A stretch of DNA of 64,000 nucleotides, from assembly GCA_020060215.1 (NCBI GenBank), contig JAGVAP010000010.1:1-64000 (forward strand), given 5' to 3'. The stretch's first letter is position 1, and the number at the start of each line of letters is the position of its first letter. The notes under the pieces were generated by a model. It ran no database searches and was not told the DNA's origin. It was given only the letters and a program-made list of their open reading frames with translations. Below are positions 53,334 to 62,177 of this stretch, piece by piece. The translations under genes were made by a program, and so were the position numbers. This DNA comes from Deltaproteobacteria bacterium (lineage in GTDB: Bacteria; Desulfobacterota; DSM-4660; Desulfatiglandales; HGW-15).

Positions 53334-55232
53334 ATGACGTACAAAGAGATCTACCGGGAGTCGATCGAACGTCCGGAATCCTTCTGGGGAAAGGCGGCGG
53401 AAGAGATCATCTGGGATCGGAAGTGGGACCGGGTCCTGGATGACTCCAGGAAACCCTTTTCCCGTTGGTTTACCGGAGGCCGCCTGAACACATGCTACAA
53501 TGCGGTGGACCGTCATTGCGCCGAAGGTCGAGGCCATCAGCCGGCCCTGATCTACGACAGCCCTGTAACCGATACGGTCGAAACCTTCACCTATGCCGAG
53601 TTGAAAGAGAGGATCTCCAGGATCGCTGGCTTTCTCCGGGACCTTGGCGTCCGAAAAGGCGACACGGTGATCCTCTACATGCCCATGATCCCGGAGGCGG
53701 TCATGTCCATGCTGGCCTGCGCCCGGCTCGGGGCCGTCCACTCCGTGGTGTTCGGGGGGTTTGCACCGAGGGAGCTGGCCCTCCGAATCGACGACGCAAG
53801 GCCCAGGGTCGTGCTCTCGGCCTCATGCGGCATCGAGGTCAAGAGGGTGATCCCGTACAAGCCGCTCCTCGACGAGGCGATCCTGATGGCGGAGCACAAA
53901 CCGGAAAGGTGCGTGATCTTTCAGCGGCCCATGGCCATGGCGGATCTCGTGCCGGGTCGCGATCTGGAGTGGAAGGCTCTCGAGGCCAAGGCCTCCCCGG
54001 CCGACTGCGTGACCGTGGAGGCGACCGACCCGCTGTACATCCTGTATACATCGGGGACCACAGGACGGCCCAAGGGCGTGGTCCGGGACAACGGCGGCCA
54101 TGCGGTAGCCCTGAAGTGGACGATGAAGAACATCTACGGCATCGCTCCCGGCGACGTGTACTGGGCCGCTTCGGACGTGGGCTGGGTGGTGGGGCATTCC
54201 TATATCGTCTACGCCCCACTCCTCATCGGCGCCACCACCATCGTCTTCGAGGGGAAGCCGGTCGGCACCCCGGACCCGGGGGTCTTCTGGCGGGTGGTGT
54301 CTCAGCACCGGGTCAAGGTTCTCTTTACTGCGCCTACCGCCATCCGGGCCATCAAGAGGGAAGACCCCAAAGGGGAGTACCTGGCCAGATACGACCTGTC
54401 GCGGTTCAAGGCCCTGTTCCTCGCAGGAGAGCGGACCGACCCGGATACCTATCACTGGGCCACAGGACTGCTCAAGAGACCGGTCATCGATCACTGGTGG
54501 CAGACCGAGACCGGTTGGGCCATTGCGGGCAATTTCCTGGGTCTTGAGCAGTTCCCCGTAAAGCCGGGCTCGGCCACCAAGCCCATGCCCGGATACGATT
54601 TGAGAATCGTTGACCCGGTGAATGCAAAGGAGCTGGGGCCGAACGAGAACGGTATGATCGTGGTGAAGCTGCCGCTCCCGCCAAGCAACCTCCCTACCCT
54701 GTGGAACGATGACGAACGTTTTCTCAACTCCTACCTGAACCCTTACCCCGGGTATTATCTCACGGGGGACGGGGGTTACCTGGATGAGGACGGCTATGTG
54801 TTCGTCATGGGAAGGGTAGACGACGTGCTGAACGTGGCCGGCCACAGGCTCTCCACGGGCGGCATGGAGGAGGTCCTGGCCAAACACCCCGATGTGGCGG
54901 AGTGCGCAGTGGTAGGGGCTGCCGACGACCTCAAGGGCCAAATACCGGTGGGGCTGGTGGTGCTGAAAGCCGGGGTGCAAAGATCACAGGAGGAGATCGT
55001 CTCGGAGATCGTTCAGATGGTTCGGAGGGACATTGGAGCGGTTGCCTCGTTCAAGAAGGCGGTCGTGGTGAAACGTCTCCCCAAGACCCGCTCCGGGAAG
55101 ATCCTCCGGGGGACCATGCGGAAGATCGCGGACGGGGAGAAGTTCTCCGTCCCTTCCACGATAGACGACCCGCTTATCCTGGAAGAGATCCGGGATTCCC
55201 TCAAGACCATCGGGTACGCAAAGGGTCCATGA
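53334..55232 (+). CDS. prpE: propionyl-CoA synthetase-like acyl-CoA ligase
   Basis: A 632-residue AMP-forming ligase paralogous to acsA. MTYKEIYRESIERPESFWGKAAEEIIWDRKW at the start and CYNAVDRHC are PrpE-like; YTSGTTGRPKGVVRDNGGHAVAL, SDVGWVVGHSYIVYAPL, WWQTETGWAIAGN and [11 protein letters not shown] complete the site. The GWAI after WWQTETG is typical of PrpE and differs from the GGIL of acetyl-CoA synthetase, so propionate (or butyrate) is the likely substrate. No long motif is missing. Confidence 0.88.
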   Translation: MTYKEIYRESIERPESFWGKAAEEIIWDRKWDRVLDDSRKPFSRWFTGGRLNTCYNAVDRHCAEGRGHQPALIYDSPVTDTVETFTYAELKERISRIAGFLRDLGVRKGDTVILYMPMIPEAVMSMLACARLGAVHSVVFGGFAPRELALRIDDARPRVVLSASCGIEVKRVIPYKPLLDEAILMAEHKPERCVIFQRPMAMADLVPGRDLEWKALEAKASPADCVTVEATDPLYILYTSGTTGRPKGVVRDNGGHAVALKWTMKNIYGIAPGDVYWAASDVGWVVGHSYIVYAPLLIGATTIVFEGKPVGTPDPGVFWRVVSQHRVKVLFTAPTAIRAIKREDPKGEYLARYDLSRFKALFLAGERTDPDTYHWATGLLKRPVIDHWWQTETGWAIAGNFLGLEQFPVKPGSATKPMPGYDLRIVDPVNAKELGPNENGMIVVKLPLPPSNLPTLWNDDERFLNSYLNPYPGYYLTGDGGYLDEDGYVFVMGRVDDVLNVAGHRLSTGGMEEVLAKHPDVAECAVVGAADDLKGQIPVGLVVLKAGVQRSQEEIVSEIVQMVRRDIGAVASFKKAVVVKRLPKTRSGKILRGTMRKIADGEKFSVPSTIDDPLILEEIRDSLKTIGYAKGP

Positions 55233-55422
55233 GAGGCCGTTCGCATCTTTTTCTCTTGTCTTTCGCCCAGGGGATTCGATAATATCCTACTTGAACGGAA
55301 TAGATTATCGCACTTTCCTTCGGATTCGAATTCGTCTCCAAGTTTTTCGGGTTTCCGGCTTCAATGCCTTCATCGGGGGGGGGCCCCGCTTCGCCTTCAA
55401 ACGTTCTTGAGCGGGTTCCATC

Positions 55423-55686
55423 GTGATCATCGAGACAAGAGAGGGGAATCGGATCGACACGGAGAAGGATCTCACCGCCCCCGAGAGGCATATCCTTCAG
55501 AAGCTGTTCCTGTGGAAATCCATGGCGGAAAGCCTTCGCCAATTCAGGGAGAAGACGGCGCAAGCCCTTATGAGGGGCTGGAACAACTCAGGCCCTGTCA
55601 GGGAGAGTCCAAACCTGAAAATCATCATCTCGGACCTGGAGCAGAAGGTGATCGATCGCCTGAACGAAGAGCAGGCAGCGCAATAA
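55423..55686 (+). CDS. small hypothetical protein
   Basis: An 87-residue charged, helical protein starting at GTG 55423 (MIIETREGNRIDTEKD, later WKSMAESLRQFREKTAQALMRGWNNSG and a coiled tail). I recognise no family. The codon use is like that of neighbouring genes. It lies between prpE and a sensor kinase gene with 190 and 196 bases of flanking sequence that I cannot assign. It may be a small regulator; coding status is moderately supported. Confidence 0.5.
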   Translation: MIIETREGNRIDTEKDLTAPERHILQKLFLWKSMAESLRQFREKTAQALMRGWNNSGPVRESPNLKIIISDLEQKVIDRLNEEQAAQ

Positions 55687-55882
55687 TGCCAGATCCACCG
55701 GGTGCGGGATTCTCACGAATGATGGTTTCGTAAGATTCGGGAGCACGTTACCGTTCATGGTTCCATCCCTCACCGGGAACGGGCTATCGGGAGGTTACAA
55801 CGACTTGCGATTCGTTCGCCCTGAGGTATCCAGGGGTGAACGGGGCCGCCCCCGACCCGCGGGGTTATTCCCTTGGACGCCC

Positions 55883-57865
55883 ATGCTGAGACAGCCAATT
55901 CATCCCATACCCATCCGCAGAGGAGAACAGGCGGCTTTTCCGCTAAATGTCGTCATCATAGGCGGCGGAAGGGCATGCTGCGATCTGCTCAGGCTCCTGA
56001 ACGACAATCGGCGCTCCAGTTTCAGGATCAAGATCATGGGGGTAGCCGACATCAATCCCGAATCAACCGGGATGCAATTTGCCCGGGCCCTGGGGCTCCT
56101 GACCACCACCCGCACGGAAGATCTCTTCGCCCTCGAAGGCCTCAATCTCATCATAGAACTCACCGGATCCCCCGACCTTCGTGATGAGATCTATCGCAAG
56201 AAGCCTCCGGGCGCCTCTGTCCTTGACCATAAGGCGGCGAGGCTGCTCTGGGACCTCATCCAGGTGGAGTCCGAAAAGGCCGCACTGGAGAGGGAGCAGC
56301 AGAACTATGTCGAGCTCATGAGGAGGCGCACCCAGGTCGTCCTGGACTCCCTGCCCTACCGCATCATGGTCGTTGGAAAGGATATGGAGGTGGATGCCGT
56401 CAACCGGACCTTCCTCCGCGACCTCGGGTTCAGCGACGACGAAGTGGTCGGAAAACACTGTTACGAGGTCCGTTACGGCCTGGACAAGCCTTGTGCGGAA
56501 TATGGGCGGATCTGCTACATCCCCCATCGTCTGAAGGAACTCAAGGAAAAGGGGCTTCTGAGCAGTTATCGCGAGTACGTGGACGAGAACGGCGAGACCC
56601 GGTTCGACGTGTCCACCATCGCCCCGATCTACGGGGAAGACGGGGAGATCGCGGGAATTGTGGAGGCGTCAAGGGATGTAACCGACAGGGTCAAGCTCGA
56701 GCGGGAATATCAGCGGTCCAGCACCTTCCTCGAGAATGTCATCCAGAGCACGGTGGACGGGATAGTCGTGGTGGACACCAAGGGCAAGGTGTTGATATTC
56801 AACAAGGGCATGGAGCAACTCACCGGCTACTCTGCGGAGGACATCATCAGCAGGGGGCATCTCAGCACCTTCTACAATATCGATGTCGCAAAAGAGAACA
56901 TGAGAAAGATGCGAAGCGATCAGTACGGGCCGGTCGGAAAGCTGAACCCCACCAGTATGACCGTGACGACAAAGGACGGTCGTGAAATCCCTGTGACGCT
57001 GAGCGCCTCGATCATCTCCATCGACAACAAGGAGGTCGGGAGTGTCGGCATCTTCACGGACATGAGAGGGGTGCTGAAGATGCGGAAGGATCTGGAGGAT
57101 GCGAACATCCAGCTCATCCAGTCGCAGAAGATCGCATCCATCGGGCGAATGGCCGCCGGGGTGGCCCACGAGATAAACAACCCCCTCTCCGCCATCCTCC
57201 TCTTTGCCGAACTTCTCAAGGAAGGACTCGAGGACCGGCAGGACCAGATCAAAGACGTCGAAGAGATCATTTCCCAGACCATCCGGTGCAAGAAGATCGT
57301 TTCCGACCTGCTCGAGTTCAGCCGCAAGTCGGCCGGGATGACCTCCTCCTTCAGCCTGGAGCAACTGCTCCAGAAGTGTCTGGAACTTCTGATCCACAAG
57401 GCGGCTTTCCAGAACATCCGGGTGGAGACCCGCATCCAGGAGGGGATGCCCAATGTCGTCGGGGACACGAGCCAGCTCCAGCAGGTCTTTACGAACCTCT
57501 TCATCAATGCCGCCGATGCCATGGACGGCAAAGGGAAGCTGGAGATCAGGGCAGGACTCCAGTCGGAGCGGAACATGTTCCTTATCGAGATCTCGGATAC
57601 CGGCCCGGGCATTCCAGAGGACATCCGGGACAAGGTCTTCGATATCTTCTTCACGACCAAGCCGGTCGGAAAGGGGACCGGGCTGGGCTTGAGCATTTCT
57701 CAGAACATCATCAAGATTCACGGCGGCAGCCTCACTTTTCGGTGTCCCCCGGGAGGGGGAACAACCTTCATGATCGAGCTCCCGGCCACCTGTGCGGGGA
57801 CCACTCCGGAAGAAAGGGTCTTCATCGGTGAAGAGCCTGTCTTCCCGGGAATGGAGAAATCATGA
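55883..57865 (+). CDS. PAS sensor histidine kinase with an N-terminal Rossmann-like domain
   Basis: A 660-residue soluble kinase. Residues about 17-135 look like a dinucleotide-binding domain: VVIIGGGRACCDLLRLL, then IMGVADINPESTGMQFA and LIIELTGSPDLRDEI. Two PAS domains follow (about 150-275 and 285-400, the first with Cys-rich CYEVRYGLDKPCAEYGRICYIP). Kinase core: GVAHEINNPLSA with phospho-His about 429, NLFINAADAMDGKG, DTGPGIP, FFTTKPVGKGTGLGLS. No membrane segment is seen. ATG 55883 is my choice because homology begins soon after; an earlier frame-open ATG exists at 55757. The stop overlaps the next gene. Confidence 0.85.
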   Translation: MLRQPIHPIPIRRGEQAAFPLNVVIIGGGRACCDLLRLLNDNRRSSFRIKIMGVADINPESTGMQFARALGLLTTTRTEDLFALEGLNLIIELTGSPDLRDEIYRKKPPGASVLDHKAARLLWDLIQVESEKAALEREQQNYVELMRRRTQVVLDSLPYRIMVVGKDMEVDAVNRTFLRDLGFSDDEVVGKHCYEVRYGLDKPCAEYGRICYIPHRLKELKEKGLLSSYREYVDENGETRFDVSTIAPIYGEDGEIAGIVEASRDVTDRVKLEREYQRSSTFLENVIQSTVDGIVVVDTKGKVLIFNKGMEQLTGYSAEDIISRGHLSTFYNIDVAKENMRKMRSDQYGPVGKLNPTSMTVTTKDGREIPVTLSASIISIDNKEVGSVGIFTDMRGVLKMRKDLEDANIQLIQSQKIASIGRMAAGVAHEINNPLSAILLFAELLKEGLEDRQDQIKDVEEIISQTIRCKKIVSDLLEFSRKSAGMTSSFSLEQLLQKCLELLIHKAAFQNIRVETRIQEGMPNVVGDTSQLQQVFTNLFINAADAMDGKGKLEIRAGLQSERNMFLIEISDTGPGIPEDIRDKVFDIFFTTKPVGKGTGLGLSISQNIIKIHGGSLTFRCPPGGGTTFMIELPATCAGTTPEERVFIGEEPVFPGMEKS

Positions 57866-59334
57866 TCGAGGAAAAGACCAGGATCCTTGTGGCCGACGAT
57901 GAGAAGGCGATCCGGGAGGGATGCAGCCGGGTGCTGAGTTCGAAGGGCTATGACATCCGACTGGCCGAGAACGGCCAGGCCGCCATCGAAATCCTTTCCT
58001 CCGATGCGATCGATGTCCTCCTCCTGGACCTCAAGATGCCGGTCATGGGTGGAGAGGAAGTGCTGGAGATCGTGCGCGACCGGCACCCGGGTGTGCCCGT
58101 CATCATCATCACCGGACATGGAACCGTCGATACGGCGGTAGAATGCATGAAGAAGGGGGCCTATGACTTCATCACCAAGCCGTTCCAGGTGGATCCCTTT
58201 CTGATCACCGTCCGAAGGGCCGCGGACAAGAGAAGGCTTGAAGAGCAGGCAAGGCAATTCAAAGAGGAGAGCGAGAGGAATCTCTACGACCTGCACCAGG
58301 AAAAGAGCCGTCTCCGGACCATTGTCCAGTGCATGGGCAACGGGGTGATGGTCTGCAATCGCCGTCTCGAGATGGTCCTGCATAACCCCGCCCTCATGCG
58401 CATCCTTGAAGTCCCGGGCGGGTTGCAGGACCCGGTCTGTATCAGGGAGATCCTCGGGGATGGAAGCTTTTGCGACAACCTGGAGAAAATGCTAACGACC
58501 CCGGCAGCGGACGAAGTGATCATCCAGGAGACGGAGGCCGGCAAGAAGACCCTCAGGGCCATTTCAGCGCCCCTGCTCGATCCCGAGCGGGCGGTGACGG
58601 GGGCGGTCACTGTGCTGGAGGATATCACACCCTTCAAACAGCTCGACCAGATGAAGACCGATTTCGTTCATATGGTGGCCCATGAACTGCGAAGCCCCCT
58701 GGTTTCCATGCGGCAGCTGAACAACGTCATCCTCCAGGGACTGGCCGGGCCTCTCGGCGAAAAGCAGCAGGAGTTCATCCAGCGGGGGAACAGGAAGATC
58801 GATTCCCTGTTGACCCTGATCAACGATCTCCTCGACGTGGCCAAGATCGAGGCCGGACAATACCTCCAGCGAAAGGTGCCGATCCGGATCGAGAAGGTGC
58901 TCGAGGACATCGTGGCCCTCATGGAGTCCCGGGCAACGGAGCAGAACATTGCCCTGACCTGTTCCTGCAAGGACCTGGTCCCCATTCATGCCGACCCCAA
59001 GAGCATGGAGGAAATCTTCAACAACCTGATCACGAACGCCATCAACTACTCCCCCGAAGGAGGAAAAGTGACGGTCGCTGCAAAGGGCCTGGGGGAGTAT
59101 ATCGAGATCAGGGTGGAGGATACAGGGGTGGGGATCTCCCCCGATGAACTGCCGAAGATCTTCGACAAATTCTATCGCGTGAAGCATCCCAAGACGCGGC
59201 AGGTGACGGGCAGCGGTCTGGGTCTGGCGATCGTCAAGGGAGCGGTCGAGGCCCACCACGGCACGATCGATGTGGAGAGCGTCCCCGAAAAGGGCACCGC
59301 CTTCCGTGTCCTTCTGCCGGTCTTCAGGGAATGA
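57862..59334 (+). CDS. receiver-PAS-histidine kinase hybrid (paralog A)
   Basis: A 490-residue protein with receiver first: VADDE, Asp56 (LLLDLKMPVMGG), TGHGT, Lys106. A PAS-like middle (about 150-255) is followed by kinase HMVAHELRSPLVS (His274), NNLITNAINYSPEGG, DTGVGIS and GSGLGLAIVKG. The input is a phosphorylated receiver and the output is a kinase, so it can relay from the kinase encoded just upstream (ATGA overlap). No membrane segment. Confidence 0.9.
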   Translation: MIEEKTRILVADDEKAIREGCSRVLSSKGYDIRLAENGQAAIEILSSDAIDVLLLDLKMPVMGGEEVLEIVRDRHPGVPVIIITGHGTVDTAVECMKKGAYDFITKPFQVDPFLITVRRAADKRRLEEQARQFKEESERNLYDLHQEKSRLRTIVQCMGNGVMVCNRRLEMVLHNPALMRILEVPGGLQDPVCIREILGDGSFCDNLEKMLTTPAADEVIIQETEAGKKTLRAISAPLLDPERAVTGAVTVLEDITPFKQLDQMKTDFVHMVAHELRSPLVSMRQLNNVILQGLAGPLGEKQQEFIQRGNRKIDSLLTLINDLLDVAKIEAGQYLQRKVPIRIEKVLEDIVALMESRATEQNIALTCSCKDLVPIHADPKSMEEIFNNLITNAINYSPEGGKVTVAAKGLGEYIEIRVEDTGVGISPDELPKIFDKFYRVKHPKTRQVTGSGLGLAIVKGAVEAHHGTIDVESVPEKGTAFRVLLPVFRE

Positions 59335-59353
59335 TCATAGCGATCAATGCTGA

Positions 59354-60865
59354 ATGCTCATGGATCCCATTAAAATCATGCTCATCGACGACGAGAGGCC
59401 CTTCAGGGAGACCTCCCGGCGCCTCTTCAACGGGAGGGGTTTTGAGGTGATCACGGCCGAAGACGGCCAGTCCGGACTGGATGCCCTTCACCGCAACTCC
59501 GTGGACCTGATCCTGGTGGACCTGAAGATGCCGGTGATGAGCGGCGAGGAGTTCCTCAAGAAGGCCCACCCCCTCTACCCGGAGGTCCCGATCATCGTGC
59601 TCACGGGCCGCGGGACGCTGGACACGGCCGTCGAATGTATGAAACGGGGGGCCTACGACTTCATTACCAAGCCGATCGATTTCGACGTCCTTTTCCTTTC
59701 CATTGAACGGGCCATGGAGAAGAGGAGACTCGAGCAGAAGACCAGACGATTCCAGGATGATATCGTCAGGAGCTATCTCGATCTGAACACCGAGAAAAAG
59801 CGGCTGGAGACCATCATCAACTGCATGGCGAACGGGGTGATGGTAACCGACCGGAACCTCGAAATCGTCCTCCGTAACCCCGCCCTCTTTCGGATGACCG
59901 GTTACACGGGCCCGGCGGAGAGCCCCCTTCCCGTCTCCAGGGTGATTAAGGATGGTTCCCTGCTGGAGACCCTGCGAAAGATCCAGCGTCATGAGGTCGG
60001 GGAAAAGGACTTCGTCTCTCAGGAGATCCGCGCCGGCGAGAGCGTGCTGCGGGCCATCTCCGCACCTACCCTCGGACCGGACAGGAATGTGTTCTGGACG
60101 GTCACCGGCGCCGTGACCGTGCTGGAGGACATCACGGTCTTCAAGGAACTCGACAGGATGAAGACCGACTTCGTGAACATGGTCGCCCATGAGCTTCGCA
60201 GTCCCCTGGTCTCCGTCAGGCAACTGCAGACGGTGCTGCTCGAAGGCATGGTTGGTCCGCTCCAGCAGAAGCAGGAGGATTTCGTGAGACGGGGTGTACG
60301 AAAGATCGACAGCCTCCTGGAGTTGATCAACGACCTGCTGAGCGTGGCCAGGCTGGAAGGGGGAAGACTGGTGCAACAGCCTGTTCGGGTCGATGTCTCG
60401 GAGGTCATCAAAGAGATGATCGGGCTCTTCGAGCCCCGGGCCAAGGAGCAGTCCATCGACCTGACATGCTCGTGCGAGTGTCCCCTCCCCGTTCATGCGG
60501 ACCCCGCAAATGTCGAGAAGATCATGAACAATCTGATCAGCAACGCCGTCAACTACTCCCCGGGAGGGGGGCGTGTCTCCGTGACCGCGCGGGCCACGGG
60601 CGGTTTTGTCGAGATTACGGTGAGCGATACGGGGGTCGGCATCCCCCGCGAGGAACTGCCCAAGATCTTCGACAAATTCTACAGGGTCAAGCATCCGAAA
60701 ACGAGACATGTCACGGGGACAGGCCTGGGCCTTTCCCTGGTCAAGGCGATCGTGGATGGCTGCGGCGGAAAGATCGAGGTGGAGAGCGTCCTGGATCATG
60801 GGACCACGTTTCGGGTACTCCTGCCGGTGATCGAGGAGAAGGTGGTATCGGGCGGTGCTTCATGA
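59354..60865 (+). CDS. receiver-PAS-histidine kinase hybrid (paralog B)
   Basis: A 503-residue tandem paralog of the gene before, with Asp56 (LILVDLKMPVMSG), PAS-like region around 155-260, and kinase NMVAHELRSPLVS (His279), NNLISNAVNYSPGGG, DTGVGIP and GTGLGLSLVKA. The two are clearly duplicates. ATG 59354 lacks a good ribosome site; ATG 59360 is an alternative. No DNA-binding output protein is encoded beside this trio. Confidence 0.9.
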   Translation: MLMDPIKIMLIDDERPFRETSRRLFNGRGFEVITAEDGQSGLDALHRNSVDLILVDLKMPVMSGEEFLKKAHPLYPEVPIIVLTGRGTLDTAVECMKRGAYDFITKPIDFDVLFLSIERAMEKRRLEQKTRRFQDDIVRSYLDLNTEKKRLETIINCMANGVMVTDRNLEIVLRNPALFRMTGYTGPAESPLPVSRVIKDGSLLETLRKIQRHEVGEKDFVSQEIRAGESVLRAISAPTLGPDRNVFWTVTGAVTVLEDITVFKELDRMKTDFVNMVAHELRSPLVSVRQLQTVLLEGMVGPLQQKQEDFVRRGVRKIDSLLELINDLLSVARLEGGRLVQQPVRVDVSEVIKEMIGLFEPRAKEQSIDLTCSCECPLPVHADPANVEKIMNNLISNAVNYSPGGGRVSVTARATGGFVEITVSDTGVGIPREELPKIFDKFYRVKHPKTRHVTGTGLGLSLVKAIVDGCGGKIEVESVLDHGTTFRVLLPVIEEKVVSGGAS

Positions 60866-60993
60866 TACCGCGGTGGATAACGAAGAGACAGAGAAACCGC
60901 AATCTCCGCGCCTGCGCGCTGAAGCGTTTCGGCGCGCAGGCAGGTCTTCATGGCGGGAATCGGTTGCGGCCGTAAGGGAAGGATTTCGCGGCA

Positions 60994-61064
60994 GGAAGCC
61001 GCTCCTACAGAACCAAATGCCACAGAACCCGGCCGTTTCCTTTGTACCTGCAGGAGCGGCTTCC
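60994..61064. repeat. REP-like inverted repeat in the gap before metF-2
   Basis: GGAAGCCGCTCCT (60994-61006) and AGGAGCGGCTTCC (61052-61064) are perfect inverse copies 45 bases apart, followed by GGCCGCGACCC. AGGAGCGGCTTCC-GGCCGCGA resembles the REP family mobilised by RAYT transposases in many proteobacteria. The gap 60866-61178 shows nothing else. Confidence 0.7.
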
Positions 61065-61178
61065 GGCCGCGACCCGGAAGCAGGCGCGTAATTGCATTTT
61101 CAGAACAGGACACCAAGATAGGCGGCCCGCGTTCCATCGCGGCAGATCGGCTTTTCAAATACTCCGGAGGTATGGGAA

Positions 61179-62051
61179 ATGTCATTACAGGAAAGGATTC
61201 GAGCCGGGAAGTTCGTATTGCTGGGAGAATTTGAGCCGCCCAAGGGCGCCGATTTTTCCGGTCTGCTGAAGAATGCCATGCTGACCAAAGGGCGACTGGA
61301 TGCCGTCGTGGTACCGGAGATGGCCAACGCGGTCTTGAAGGCAAGCTCCCTGGGGGGTTGCGCCTTTTTTCAGCGGGAGGGGATCGAGACCGTGTTGCAG
61401 GTCTGCTGCCGCGATCGAAACAGGCTGGCCCTCCAGGCGGATATCCTGGCCGCGTCGGCCCTGGGCATCAAGAACATCATGGCCGTTCCGGGGGACGACA
61501 TCCGTTTCGGAGATCACCCCCAGGCCAGGATGGTCAATGACCTGGACCTGATCGGGCTCCTGGAAGCGGTTCAAAAGCTGCACCAGGGGAGGGATCTCGC
61601 CGGGATCGAACTGAGAGGAGCTCCTGCATTCTGCATCGGCTCCACCCTGGATACCGGCGCCCCGGGCGGACTCCTGACCATCGAGATGGAGAACCTCAAG
61701 AAGAAGGTCGACCTCGGGATCGAATACGCCATCACCAATCCCATCTTCGATCTGCGGCGATTCGATCAGTTCATGAAAAGGATGGAGGTCAGGGTGGCGG
61801 TGATCCCCACGGTCCTCCTCCTCAAGTCGGCGGGTATGGCCCGTTACATCGACCGCAACATCAAGGGGATGAGCATCCCCCCGGAGGTGATCACCCGGAT
61901 CCAGAAGGCGCCCGACAAGGTGAAGGAGTGCGTGGCCGTGGCAGCGGAGACGGTCGTTCGCCTGAAGGATATGGGCATGGCCGGCGTGTTGATATCCACG
62001 GTAGGATGGGAGGACAAGCTCCCGTGGATCCTGGATGAGGCGAAGCTGTGA
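61179..62051 (+). CDS. metF: methylenetetrahydrofolate reductase-like protein (second copy)
   Basis: A 290-residue TIM-barrel protein. Start RIRAGKFVLLGEFEPPKGADF (7-27, catalytic Glu in GEF), VLQVCCRDRNRLALQADILAASALGIKNIMAVPGDD (about 71-106), and AITNPIFDLRRFDQFMKRM. It is clearly a MetF relative but divergent from the one at 33345; the usual pattern VNITDNQ reads VVVPEMANAV here, so substrate or partner use may differ. GGAGG is eight bases before ATG 61179. It precedes the HdrA-GltD fusion gene, so it may take electrons from that protein. Confidence 0.85.
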   Translation: MSLQERIRAGKFVLLGEFEPPKGADFSGLLKNAMLTKGRLDAVVVPEMANAVLKASSLGGCAFFQREGIETVLQVCCRDRNRLALQADILAASALGIKNIMAVPGDDIRFGDHPQARMVNDLDLIGLLEAVQKLHQGRDLAGIELRGAPAFCIGSTLDTGAPGGLLTIEMENLKKKVDLGIEYAITNPIFDLRRFDQFMKRMEVRVAVIPTVLLLKSAGMARYIDRNIKGMSIPPEVITRIQKAPDKVKECVAVAAETVVRLKDMGMAGVLISTVGWEDKLPWILDEAKL

Positions 62052-62130
62052 AGTAAGATCCGCCGCACAATCACTAAGACACAAAGAAATCAGAATTGCT
62101 TTTTGGGTGACTTGATGTCTTGGTTGCAGG
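62052..62130. repeat. decayed TGCCACAAAG-type palindrome
   Basis: ACTAAGACACAAAG (62082) and TGATGTCTTGGTTGC (62113) are worn arms of the palindrome seen at 13403 and 33231. It lies between metF-2 and the fusion gene. Confidence 0.4.
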
Positions 62131-62177
62131 ATGCCAGCTCCGAGATCAGGATGCTTCATTAAGAAAGGAACAAAGAC

